Positions 24,289 through 31,626 of a stretch of 64,000 nucleotides of DNA are shown piece after piece; the stretch's first letter is position 1, and each line of letters begins with the position of its first letter. Position numbers and translations under genes: made by a program. Origin of the DNA: Labilithrix sp. GTDB lineage: Bacteria > Myxococcota_A > Polyangia > Polyangiales > Polyangiaceae. The notes beneath the pieces are model-generated. The model worked only from the letters and a program-made list of their open reading frames with translations, ran no database searches and was not told where the DNA came from. The stretch covers positions 1-64,000 of the forward strand of contig JAHBWD010000023.1 in assembly GCA_019637175.1 (NCBI GenBank). Reading direction: 5' to 3'.

Positions 24289-26243
24289 GGGCAGCTCGAC
24301 AGCTCGCGGATCCAGGCCTCGACCGCGGCGACGCCGGCTTCGTCGACGACGCTCGAGGCGAGCTTCGGCATGCGGCGCTCGTCGAGCGCGCGCATGCGAA
24401 GGGCGAGGATCGATCGCGCCGGATCGCCGGGCGCGACGATGCGCGCGCCCGCGACGTCCATCGCGTCGACCTTGGGCTCGGCGCAGAGCCCCGTCGCGGC
24501 GAGCGGCGTCTGGCTGCGAAGATCGAGGTCTGCGAGCGTGCCCGTCGCGCTTCCTTCGCGGTGGCACGTCGAGCAGTTCGAATGGAGATAGCTCCTCGCG
24601 CGCGCCTCCGCGGTGGCGGCCGCGTCGAGCGACACGAGAGGAGCGATCGACGGATCGATCGGCGTCGCGAGCGTCTTGGAGAATCGATCGAGCGCCTCTC
24701 GACCGGCGAGCTGCTTCGCTTCGAGCCCGAGCGTGTAACCGGCGGCGGGCGTGTGACACGCGTCGCAGTCGGCCGTGCTCGGGAAGTACCAGGTCGTGCC
24801 TGCCGGGAGCTTCGCGAGGCGGTTGCCGGCGACGAGCTCGGCGTCGGTGCCCTCCGCGTTCCACGCATACGAATAGCCCGTCCAGCTCTCGATCGCGTGC
24901 TGGACGAAGAGGCGCGTCTCGACGCGCTTGCCGTCGACGGCGAACGTCTTCACCGCCACGGTGCCGACGGGGAACACGAAGTCGCCGTCGGGCTTCGCGC
25001 CGATGCGACTCCCTTTCGGTACGACGACGAAGCGCTCCTTCGCGGCGCCGTCCGACCACAGCGCGGAGCTCACGTCGTACGCGATCGCGCCCGCGACCGC
25101 GCCCGAGGGCGCGGCAGGATCGAAGCACTTCGTCGCGAGCAAGGTCCGCGGCGGGCCCTCCGCGCCGCGCGGCGCGGCGTCGACCACGCGGTGGATCGCG
25201 TCCGACGTGACGACGAGGAGCTCTCCCTCCGCGTCGCGCCCGAGGACGGCGCCGGCGAGCGGCGGCCCTTCGAGCCGATACGACGTCTCCTGCGGCGTCC
25301 CCGACGGCCCGAAGCGATCGATCGCGACGAGCGTGCCTTCGCCCGTCTTCGCGGCGAGCGAGACGTAGCGGCCGCGGAGCGCAGGCACGCGCGCGCCGCG
25401 ATACACGTGGGCACCCGCTTCCGCGCCGATCTTCGTCGTCGTGAAGATCGGCTCGGGCGCCGTGCGCCGCGATCGATCGAGGCGGAACACGGTCGTCTCC
25501 GCGCCTGCTTCGGTGTACCAGAGCTCGCCGAGCTCCGGATCGACGTCGGCGCTCGAAGGTGCGCGCGTGCCGGTCGACCAGATCTCGGGGCGCCCTTCGG
25601 GCGGAGCGAACGCGTTGCCCGGAGGGATCGCGACGGCTTCGCCGCTCACGTCGAGGCGCAGGATCTTCCCGAGCACCCGCTGGGGATCGTCGTTCGCCGC
25701 TCCGGCGAGCGACGTCACGACGTACAGCAGACCGTCGGGGCCGAAGTGAACGTCCGCGCGCGCCTCTTCGACGCCGTTGCCCTCGCTCTCGAGCAGCACC
25801 TTCTCCGTCGCCGGATCGAACGAGCGCCCTCCGTCGGCGCTCGCGTAGCGCACGAGCGCGAGCCGCCTCTCGCCGCCGGCGAGAGGCGATCGGATCGCGT
25901 ACGCGTTCACGCCGCCCGCGGCGTCCTTGCCCACCGCCACCGCGCTCGGTCGAGAGAGCTCGTCGCCGGGCAGGTCGAGCGCGACGACGACCGCGCCGTC
26001 GCCTTCGAAACGGCGTAGCGCGCGATCGGTCCCGAGGACATAGGTGTGGCCGCCGCCCGCGACGACCGCGCGCGGCGCGATGCCGATCGATCCCGCGATC
26101 CGCTCGAGCGCGAGCGAGGGCTCGGGCGCGCGCTCGAACGCGACGCACGGGGAAGCCGGCTCCTCGATCTCGGCGGAGTCGGATCCACACGCGACGATGA
26201 TCGCGGCCGCGAGGGCGATCGACGGCGCCACGAACGCTCGCAT
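24285..26243 (-). CDS. lipoprotein with sugar-dehydrogenase-like propeller and diheme cytochrome c domain
   Basis: Protein of 652 residues. Signal peptide with lipobox (IIVAC), then a PQQ-glucose-dehydrogenase-like beta-propeller (about 45-340; ADVHFGPDGLLYVVTS and GKILRLD are typical), then a C-terminal cytochrome region with two heme-c motifs, CDACH (near 490) and CSTCH (near 556). This organisation matches the SO2930-type diheme cytochromes, which often carry an N-terminal propeller. It probably oxidises an unknown substrate at the cell surface and passes electrons to c hemes. A TAACGT element ends about ten bases before the ATG. Translationally coupled to the Cys-rich protein downstream. 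Confidence 0.85.
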   Translation of the reverse strand: MRAFVAPSIALAAAIIVACGSDSAEIEEPASPCVAFERAPEPSLALERIAGSIGIAPRAVVAGGGHTYVLGTDRALRRFEGDGAVVVALDLPGDELSRPSAVAVGKDAAGGVNAYAIRSPLAGGERRLALVRYASADGGRSFDPATEKVLLESEGNGVEEARADVHFGPDGLLYVVTSLAGAANDDPQRVLGKILRLDVSGEAVAIPPGNAFAPPEGRPEIWSTGTRAPSSADVDPELGELWYTEAGAETTVFRLDRSRRTAPEPIFTTTKIGAEAGAHVYRGARVPALRGRYVSLAAKTGEGTLVAIDRFGPSGTPQETSYRLEGPPLAGAVLGRDAEGELLVVTSDAIHRVVDAAPRGAEGPPRTLLATKCFDPAAPSGAVAGAIAYDVSSALWSDGAAKERFVVVPKGSRIGAKPDGDFVFPVGTVAVKTFAVDGKRVETRLFVQHAIESWTGYSYAWNAEGTDAELVAGNRLAKLPAGTTWYFPSTADCDACHTPAAGYTLGLEAKQLAGREALDRFSKTLATPIDPSIAPLVSLDAAATAEARARSYLHSNCSTCHREGSATGTLADLDLRSQTPLAATGLCAEPKVDAMDVAGARIVAPGDPARSILALRMRALDERRMPKLASSVVDEAGVAAVEAWIRELSSCP

Positions 26244-26252
26244 CGAGCGTTC

Positions 26253-26258
26253 ACGTTA
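26253..26258 (-). promoter_or_regulatory. -10-like element close to the cytochrome gene start
   Basis: TAACGT (minus strand) ends ten bases before the ATG at 26243, in the position seen for other suspected leaderless genes of this window. No -35 is evident. Confidence 0.3.
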
Positions 26259-26261
26259 TCA

Positions 26262-26675
26262 TCAGGTTCGACGCTGCGTCTCGCCGCGCCGCTGAAGCGG
26301 CGCCGCTCGGCTGGTCGACGGCTCGAGCTCGGTGGCGATCGAGTGCAGCTGCTCGATGACGAGATCGTTCGACCGCTCGACGACGTCTTCGTCATCGTAG
26401 TCGTCGTAGTCGTCGTCGGGCGCAGGCGCGTCGTCGCCGTCGATCTCGTCCTCTTCGTCGAGGTGCGCGTCTTGGTCGAGCCGTCGCACGAGCGCCTGCT
26501 TGAGCAGGCGCACGTGCCGCTCGTCTTCGCGACGGAGCTCGCTGAAGAGCTTGACGATCTCGTCGTCATCCGCGTCGCGAAGGTGCTTGTCGTACGCCTC
26601 GAGCGCCTCCGCCTTGTTCTGAAGGACGGTCACGAGGTCATACGTGAGATCGTCGATCGGAGAAGGCGAGGCCAT
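26262..26675 (-). CDS. ferritin-like/rubrerythrin-like helical protein with acidic tail
   Basis: Protein of 137 residues. The first about 65 form two amphipathic helices (NKAEALEAYDKHL and SELRREDERHVRLLKQAL) in the style of ferritin-like proteins, but only one imperfect metal motif (DERH rather than ExxH) is seen and the other helix pair is missing. The middle is a run of Asp/Glu/Tyr (about 72-98), the end Arg-rich. It lies four bases after the coiled-coil lipoprotein gene on the same strand. Function unknown; a stress or metal-binding role is a guess. Confidence 0.6.
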   Translation of the reverse strand: MASPSPIDDLTYDLVTVLQNKAEALEAYDKHLRDADDDEIVKLFSELRREDERHVRLLKQALVRRLDQDAHLDEEDEIDGDDAPAPDDDYDDYDDEDVVERSNDLVIEQLHSIATELEPSTSRAAPLQRRGETQRRT

Positions 26676-26679
26676 GGCG

Positions 26680-27273
26680 TCACATGTCCTTTTCGAGCTT
26701 GTCGATCGTCGCTTCGAGCTTGTCGAGCGCGCGCTCGACGTTCGCCTTGGCGGCGTCGAAGTCGTCGGGAGACGCAGCCTTCACGGCGCGCAGCCGCGTC
26801 TCCGCCTCGTTGCGCTCGACCGTGTGCGCGCGCCAGTCGGTCTCGAACTGCGCCTTCTTGGTCGCGCTGAGCTTGGCCGACTTCGCCCGCAGCTCGTGCG
26901 CTCGCGCGTCGGTCTTGGCGATGCGCTCCTTCGCCTTGGTCTCGAGGTCTTGGCGCGCATGCTCCAGCTTCGCGTGAGCCTCGGTCACGTCTTCTTGGCG
27001 CTCCGCCAGCTCGCGCTGCTGCGTGGCGCGATGTTCGGCGCGCTCCTTCATCTGCTCCGCTTCGAGCTTCGTGCGCGCTTCGGGGCTCATGGGCCGCTGC
27101 GCTTGCTGCCGATGCTGCTCTTCCATTGCGGCTTGCTCGCGCTGCGCTTCGATCTGCTCGCTGGTGAGCTCCGCTTCGGCCGACTTGGCTTCCTTGGCCC
27201 GGTCACCGGCGCAGCCGGCGAGCGCCAGCGCGAGCACGGGAACGACACCGAGCGCGATTCGTTCGAGCTTCAT
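26680..27273 (-). CDS. coiled-coil lipoprotein
   Basis: Lipoprotein of 197 residues: signal peptide MKLERIALGVVPVLALA, lipobox LAGC, then almost entirely charged helix rich in Glu, Lys, Gln and Ala (about 30-195), predicted long coiled coil. Similar to small outer-membrane or periplasmic helical lipoproteins; no family assigned. The start is decided by GGAGG at 27281-27285, which lies seven bases before ATG 27273 but only one before the alternative ATG 27279. It is followed closely by the ferritin-like gene. Confidence 0.75.
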   Translation of the reverse strand: MKLERIALGVVPVLALALAGCAGDRAKEAKSAEAELTSEQIEAQREQAAMEEQHRQQAQRPMSPEARTKLEAEQMKERAEHRATQQRELAERQEDVTEAHAKLEHARQDLETKAKERIAKTDARAHELRAKSAKLSATKKAQFETDWRAHTVERNEAETRLRAVKAASPDDFDAAKANVERALDKLEATIDKLEKDM

Positions 27274-27280
27274 TCGCATT

Positions 27281-27285
27281 CCTCC
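27281..27285 (-). promoter_or_regulatory. ribosome-binding site deciding the start of the coiled-coil lipoprotein
   Basis: GGAGG on the minus strand, seven bases from ATG 27273 (good spacing) and one base from ATG 27279 (too close). It supports the shorter protein. Confidence 0.6.
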
Positions 27286-27566
27286 ATTTTCAGGGCGTGC
27301 AGAAAAGTGCGCCTGCCGCACATGCCCACGACAGCCGTGGCGCCCCTTGCCGGGTAGCGAAACGTGTGCCGTGCTCGGCGGCGGCTCCGCCGCCAATTCC
27401 CCAGGAAAATGAGGCGCAGCGCGCCTCACCATGACCTTTCCGCATCGCATCAAGCGCCTCGAGGGGGCGGCGGATCCCAGAGATCGCGAGCGAAGGTGGG
27501 GGAGAGAGCCAACGGAGACGGGAACGAGCGTTGCAGTCCGGCCCAGCAGTGCTAAACAGGCTGCCC
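27286..27566. other. intergenic region between divergent lipoprotein genes, two hairpins
   Basis: About 280 bases without a credible gene. It holds a GC-rich hairpin at 27377-27394 (GGCGGCGG pairing with CCGCCGCC) and a second at 27410-27428 (TGAGGCGC, AGC loop, GCGCCTCA). Neither is followed by a T-run. No tRNA-like fold or longer repeat is seen. Confidence 0.35.
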
Positions 27567-27839
27567 ATGAAGCTCGACCGTATGTTGCAGCTCGCGATCG
27601 CCGGTGCGGCGATCTCGCTCGCGTGCGGTTGCAGCGCGACCGCTCCTCAGGCGCCCGTCGTCGCCGAGGCGCCCGGCGCGGCGACGCTCAACTATGCGAT
27701 CGTCGAAGGGCCGGCGCCGAAGGTCGGCAAGCCCTCGCGAGAGAGCGACGAGGCGGCCCCGGCCGAGAGCCTCGGCGCTCCGAAGGAGCCGCGCCGCGCG
27801 GGCTCTCGTCGCGCCGGCGGCTTCGGCTCCTGGAAGTAG
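27567..27839 (+). CDS. short lipoprotein
   Basis: Lipoprotein of 90 residues from ATG 27567 (MKLDRMLQLAIAGAAISL, lipobox ACGC). The mature part is Ala/Pro/Glu-rich and ends in a basic Arg/Gly stretch (RRAGSRRAGGFGSWK), likely disordered. An upstream in-frame start at 27531 would place twelve residues before the signal peptide and is rejected. The stop lies one base before the end of the convergent HAD gene. No family recognised. Confidence 0.6.
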   Translation: MKLDRMLQLAIAGAAISLACGCSATAPQAPVVAEAPGAATLNYAIVEGPAPKVGKPSRESDEAAPAESLGAPKEPRRAGSRRAGGFGSWK

Positions 27840-28574
27840 TCACGCCTCTCGCGCTCGCCAGCCACCGGCGCGACGCGAGCGCCCGGGCCACGCCGTAGGC
27901 ATCGCGTCGTCGACGCCGAGCGCGAGCGGCGACTGATCGATCCGCGAGAGCAGATCGGCAGGATGATCGTAGATCGCGATCGCGTCCTCGAGATCGCCGT
28001 CCTTCCACCCGCCGGATCGAAACGCGATCGTCGACACGCCCGCGCGCGCGGCCGCGGCGATGTCGTAGGGCGTGTCGCCGATCATGATCGCTTCGCGGGG
28101 CCCGACCTCGGCGCGCTCGAGCGCCGTCTTGACGACATCGGGATCGGGCTTGCTCCGCAGCTCCTCCGACGTCACCGCGAGCGAGAGGAGGTCGGCCACC
28201 GCGGCTTCGCGCAGGAGATCCGCGAGCTCCGCTTCGCTCGCCGACGTGACCGCGAGGCACGTGAGCCCCCGCGATCGGAGCCGATCGACGAGCGCGCGCG
28301 CGCCGGGCAACGGACCGAGGTCGGGGAGGTAGTGCGCCTTGAAGACCGCGGCGCGCCGCTCGATGAGCAGCTTGCCCTCGATCGACTCGGCCGCGATGCC
28401 CGCGAGCTCCGACACCATCTTGTCTCCGCCCTTGCCGATCTTCGATCGCACGAGATCGTAGGGCACGTCCTTGCCGTGTCCTCGGAGAACGTCGAGCCAC
28501 GCGTGCGCCTGCGCGTCGTTGCTGTCGAGAAGCGTCCCGTCGATGTCGAAGAAGACAGCCCGAATACGCGCCAT
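27840..28574 (-). CDS. HAD-superfamily phosphatase (phosphoglycolate-phosphatase-like)
   Basis: Soluble HAD hydrolase of 244 residues. Motif I FFDIDGTLLDS (nucleophile D10, D12), motif II VTSAS, motif III KPDPD with the Lys, motif IV GDTPYD. The cap between motif I and II is helical, of subclass I type, as in phosphoglycolate phosphatase, beta-phosphoglucomutase and related enzymes; the substrate cannot be told. The C-terminal about 25 residues are basic and unconserved. Single gene, convergent with the lipoprotein at 27567. Confidence 0.88.
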   Translation of the reverse strand: MARIRAVFFDIDGTLLDSNDAQAHAWLDVLRGHGKDVPYDLVRSKIGKGGDKMVSELAGIAAESIEGKLLIERRAAVFKAHYLPDLGPLPGARALVDRLRSRGLTCLAVTSASEAELADLLREAAVADLLSLAVTSEELRSKPDPDVVKTALERAEVGPREAIMIGDTPYDIAAAARAGVSTIAFRSGGWKDGDLEDAIAIYDHPADLLSRIDQSPLALGVDDAMPTAWPGRSRRAGGWRAREA

Positions 28575-28743
28575 GGGTCACACCTCGCGGCGAGCGAAAT
28601 GCAGTCGACGTGCCGGCGTCGAAGAGGCCCTCGCGGCGCGCTTCGCGGCCTCGCGCCGGGCGCGCGGCGCGAGACAGTGTGCGCGCGCGCACGGTGGCGT
28701 GATGGCGCGAGGCGCGCCGCCTCGATCGCGGTGCGCGATCGCC

Positions 28744-29103
28744 TCACGCGATCTGGAGCTTGTGGCGCGCCGTGATGACGTACGCCAGACCGGCGGCGAG
28801 GAAGTAGCCGGCGACGACCATCAGCATGAGTTGCGTGAACAGAGACATCGAGCGCCAGAACACGATCGAGACGCTCATCACCGCGAGGCCGAGCCACACG
28901 GCAGCAGACGCGAGGACGCCGACCATCACCGCCGGAAGCGCGACATACGCCCGCGCCGGCCCTTGCACCCACGGCGACGGCGTCCACGGGCCCGTCGGAG
29001 GAGGAGGCGTCTCGCCCGGCGGCGGAGCTGGCGTCGGCGTCTCTCCCGGCGACGGCGAGCTCCAGCTGGGAGAGGGCTCGAACGGTGACATGCGACTTGC
29101 CAT
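28744..29103 (-). CDS. small membrane protein with Pro-rich N-terminus
   Basis: Protein of 119 residues (115 if ATG 29091 is used). The N-terminal about 50 residues are Pro/Ser/Thr-rich (repeated GETP), followed by two long hydrophobic segments (about 57-82 and 88-110) and a short basic end (ARHKLQIA). Resembles small integral membrane proteins of the TM2/DUF4190 style in layout, though I cannot assign it. It lies downstream of the SGNH esterase on the same strand, separated by a 9-base tandem repeat. Confidence 0.6.
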   Translation of the reverse strand: MASRMSPFEPSPSWSSPSPGETPTPAPPPGETPPPPTGPWTPSPWVQGPARAYVALPAVMVGVLASAAVWLGLAVMSVSIVFWRSMSLFTQLMLMVVAGYFLAAGLAYVITARHKLQIA

Positions 29104-29130
29104 CCCTCGAGCGAATGCATCGCGCATACC

Positions 29131-29166
29131 GCGTCTGCCGCGTCTGCCGCGTCTGCCGCGTCTGCC
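29131..29166. repeat. 9-base tandem repeat, four perfect copies
   Basis: GCGTCTGCC is repeated four times without change and is followed by three decayed copies (GCGTCGCC, GCGTCGGCC, GCGTCACCA) up to about 29192. It lies between the SGNH esterase stop and the membrane-protein start. Such short GC-rich tandem repeats usually change copy number by slippage. Confidence 0.8.
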
Positions 29167-29186
29167 GCGTCGCCGCGTCGGCCGCG

Positions 29187-30443
29187 TCACCAGCCCGTCC
29201 GCGAGCGAATCGACGCCGCGAGCTCGTTCGCGACGCGCTCGTGGAACGCCGGGTTGCCGTGGCCTTCGCAGCCGGTGAGCTCGCTCGGCGGCGCGAGGCC
29301 GGGCGACGCGACGTAAACGCGAGCATCGCCCGCGCGGCTTCGCTCGGCGGCGACCGTGTCGATCGCCGACACCACGTGCGTGCGCGATTGCCGGTCGGGG
29401 GGCTGCGCGTCGGTCACGCTCGGCGAGGCGGCGAGGAAGACGTGCGCGTCGGGCGCGCTTTCGCGAATGAACGCGACGAGCCTTCGATACGCCTCGGTGA
29501 ACTCTTCCGGCGGCGAGGGGCCGTCGTCGCTCGGCTGTCCGATGTCGAAATCGTTGCCACCGATCATGATCACGACGACGTCGGGAACGAAGAGCGAGAA
29601 GTCGTAGTCGCTCGTCGCGTCGTTCGGCAGCGTCCGCGGATAGATGATGGGGAAGGTCAGCGGATCGGGTCGCCAGATGTTCCTCACGAGGCCCTTGCCC
29701 GAGTGCACGATCCCGTGAACGTCGGCGGCGAAGGTCTCGCCCAGGATCGCGCCGAACGAGCGCCGGAAGTTCTGCCAGCGCGCCGCCCAGTTGTGCGGGG
29801 GGCAGTCGCCGACGCCCTCGACGCCGAACGCCGCCGGCTGCGAGTCGCCGATGATCTCGATGCGTCGCGCCGGCGCGGGAGGCGGCGCCTCGAGCGCTCC
29901 GCCGGGGAACGTGTAGCCGAGGAACTGCGTCGTCCCGTTCTGCGCTTCGCTGCGCTTGTAGAGCTCGACGGTGTGCGTCCCGCCCGCGAGGCCGTCGGCG
30001 AGCACGTAGTCGTGTGCGCCGGTCTGGAGCACCACCTTGGGCTGCCACTTTCCGTCGATCGCGACGTCCCATTCGCTCGGGCCGCCTTCCATCCACGGCT
30101 CGACGCGCTCGTTGAGGCGCGCGGAGACGGAGGTGCCCGTGAAGCGCGCGACGATCCTGCACCCGGGCCACGCGCACCAAGGTCCGGCGGGATCGCGCGT
30201 GTCGAAGCGTCCGACGAAGCGAACGCCCGAAGGTCCACCATGGACCGACGGCGCGCCGTCGCCCGGCGGAGCGGCGTCGGGGCCGGGTGACCCGCCGTCG
30301 CCCTTTGCCCCATCGGCGCCGCCGGAGGGACCGAGGTTCGCCGGCGGCCGATCTTCGGCGCGATCGCGCGCGCACGCGATCGCGAGCGACGCGACGAAGA
30401 AGGAGAAGAAGAGAGCGAGCGCAGAGCGTGAGGTCGCGATCAT
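29187..30443 (-). CDS. SGNH/GDSL hydrolase lipoprotein (carbohydrate esterase CE2-like)
   Basis: Lipoprotein of 418 residues: lipobox LAIAC, a Gly/Pro/Asp-rich linker, an N-terminal jelly-roll domain (about 72-190) as in CE2 acetylxylan esterases, and an SGNH domain (about 195-415). Block I GDSQ carries the nucleophile Ser (near 199), block III is GGND, and block V is GHGNPAFH with the catalytic His (the usual Asp of DxxH is not obvious). It should deacylate polysaccharide or peptidoglycan sugars at the cell surface. Monocistronic or first of two with the small membrane protein. Confidence 0.88.
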   Translation of the reverse strand: MIATSRSALALFFSFFVASLAIACARDRAEDRPPANLGPSGGADGAKGDGGSPGPDAAPPGDGAPSVHGGPSGVRFVGRFDTRDPAGPWCAWPGCRIVARFTGTSVSARLNERVEPWMEGGPSEWDVAIDGKWQPKVVLQTGAHDYVLADGLAGGTHTVELYKRSEAQNGTTQFLGYTFPGGALEAPPPAPARRIEIIGDSQPAAFGVEGVGDCPPHNWAARWQNFRRSFGAILGETFAADVHGIVHSGKGLVRNIWRPDPLTFPIIYPRTLPNDATSDYDFSLFVPDVVVIMIGGNDFDIGQPSDDGPSPPEEFTEAYRRLVAFIRESAPDAHVFLAASPSVTDAQPPDRQSRTHVVSAIDTVAAERSRAGDARVYVASPGLAPPSELTGCEGHGNPAFHERVANELAASIRSRTGW

Positions 30444-30528
30444 GGAACGCGGACAGACTCACGCACGTCTTGCGCCACGATCGCGCTGCGCGCTGCGCGG
30501 CATCGAGCCGCGCGGCTCCTTCTCGCGC

Positions 30529-31626
30529 CTACGCGCGGCGCCGTCGCGCGAACGCGAAGGAGAGAGCGAGCATGGCGATCGCGATCCCGGGTCCGGCGGC
30601 GCCGGAGCCGCCGCGCGCGATCGCGCAGCTCGCGGTCGTCGTCGTGGTCGTCGGCGTCGTCGCGCCGGGGTCGGCCGCCGGCGGCGGTTCTTCGCTCGGC
30701 TCGATCGGCGCGGCCGCGTCGGTCTCCGTCGCTCCCGCGCCGCCGGCCCACGCGGGCAGCGCGTAGCCGCCGGCCTTCGCCGCTTCGTTCGCTCCGTCGA
30801 CGAGGAACGCCGCCTTCGTGTCGGTCCGCACGTAGACGGCGTCGCGACACCGCACGCCGTCATCGCTCGCGCGCGAGAGGACGCCCATGACGACCGGCTT
30901 ACCCGCCGCGATCGACGCGGAGCCGAACGCGCCCGACCCCGAGTCGCCTTCGCAGAGACCGCTGCCGGCGGCGAGCTCGGCGGCGGTCATCTGGTAGTCG
31001 GCAGGATCGCAATCGAGCGCGGCGTCGCCGGGGATGCACTCGATGGTGACGTTGTCGCGACGACGTCGCGTCCCTTCGTCGTTCTCCGAAGGGCCGCTCG
31101 TGCCGTAGCCGATCGCGATGAGCTTCGTGCCGTGCTTGGAGAGCGGTCCGTCGAGCGCCGGCGCGGCGGCGACCGCGGCGGCCGCGGGGACGAGCTGATC
31201 GAGCACGAGGAGCGCGATGTCGTTGCCGCAGAAGAGCGTCTCCGTCGGAACGAGCACCTTCGTCACGCGATACGCGGCGACGTCGAAGTCGGCGACCGCT
31301 TGCGTCGCGACGCGGAAGCGGCTCGCCGCGCGCGGCGCGTCGAATCGATCCTGCGAGCAGCGAACGAAGCTGCCGCCGTCGTCGTCGGCGACGCAGTGGC
31401 GCGCGGTGAGGACGAGGTTCGGCGCGATCAGCGTTCCCGAGCAGATCCCGCCGCCGCTCTCGAAGACGGCGACGGCGAACGAGCTCCCGCTCTCTGCGAC
31501 GCCGCCTTGGATCCGATCGGAGCGCGCGCCGATCCGCTCGCTCTCGACGCGCGCGGACGTGCAGGCGAAGACCGCGACCGAGACGACGGCGAGAACGCCT
31601 GTGAAGCGACGTCGACGCGGCTTCAC
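30529..31626 (-). CDS. trypsin-like serine protease, lipoprotein with MYXO-CTERM-like tail
   Basis: Secreted S1 protease of 365 residues. The complete triad is present: H77 in LTARHC, D136 in GNDIALL, S229 in GDSGSGAF. The N-terminus has a lipobox (VFAC, Cys22) and a zymogen-like IQGG near 39-42. After the protease domain comes an acidic/Pro/Thr linker and a C-terminal sorting region: one Cys (ASCAIARGG), a hydrophobic helix and ARRRRA, as in MYXO-CTERM proteins. Its ATG overlaps the stop of the lipoprotein gene at 31623 (ATGA), so the two are co-produced. Possible target: its neighbour or extracellular prey protein. Confidence 0.88.
   Translation of the reverse strand: MKPRRRRFTGVLAVVSVAVFACTSARVESERIGARSDRIQGGVAESGSSFAVAVFESGGGICSGTLIAPNLVLTARHCVADDDGGSFVRCSQDRFDAPRAASRFRVATQAVADFDVAAYRVTKVLVPTETLFCGNDIALLVLDQLVPAAAAVAAAPALDGPLSKHGTKLIAIGYGTSGPSENDEGTRRRRDNVTIECIPGDAALDCDPADYQMTAAELAAGSGLCEGDSGSGAFGSASIAAGKPVVMGVLSRASDDGVRCRDAVYVRTDTKAAFLVDGANEAAKAGGYALPAWAGGAGATETDAAAPIEPSEEPPPAADPGATTPTTTTTTASCAIARGGSGAAGPGIAIAMLALSFAFARRRRA

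Noticed and set aside
29131..29192. Short regular repeats as a CRISPR array
   Set aside because: Units are 9 bases with no spacers; a simple tandem repeat.
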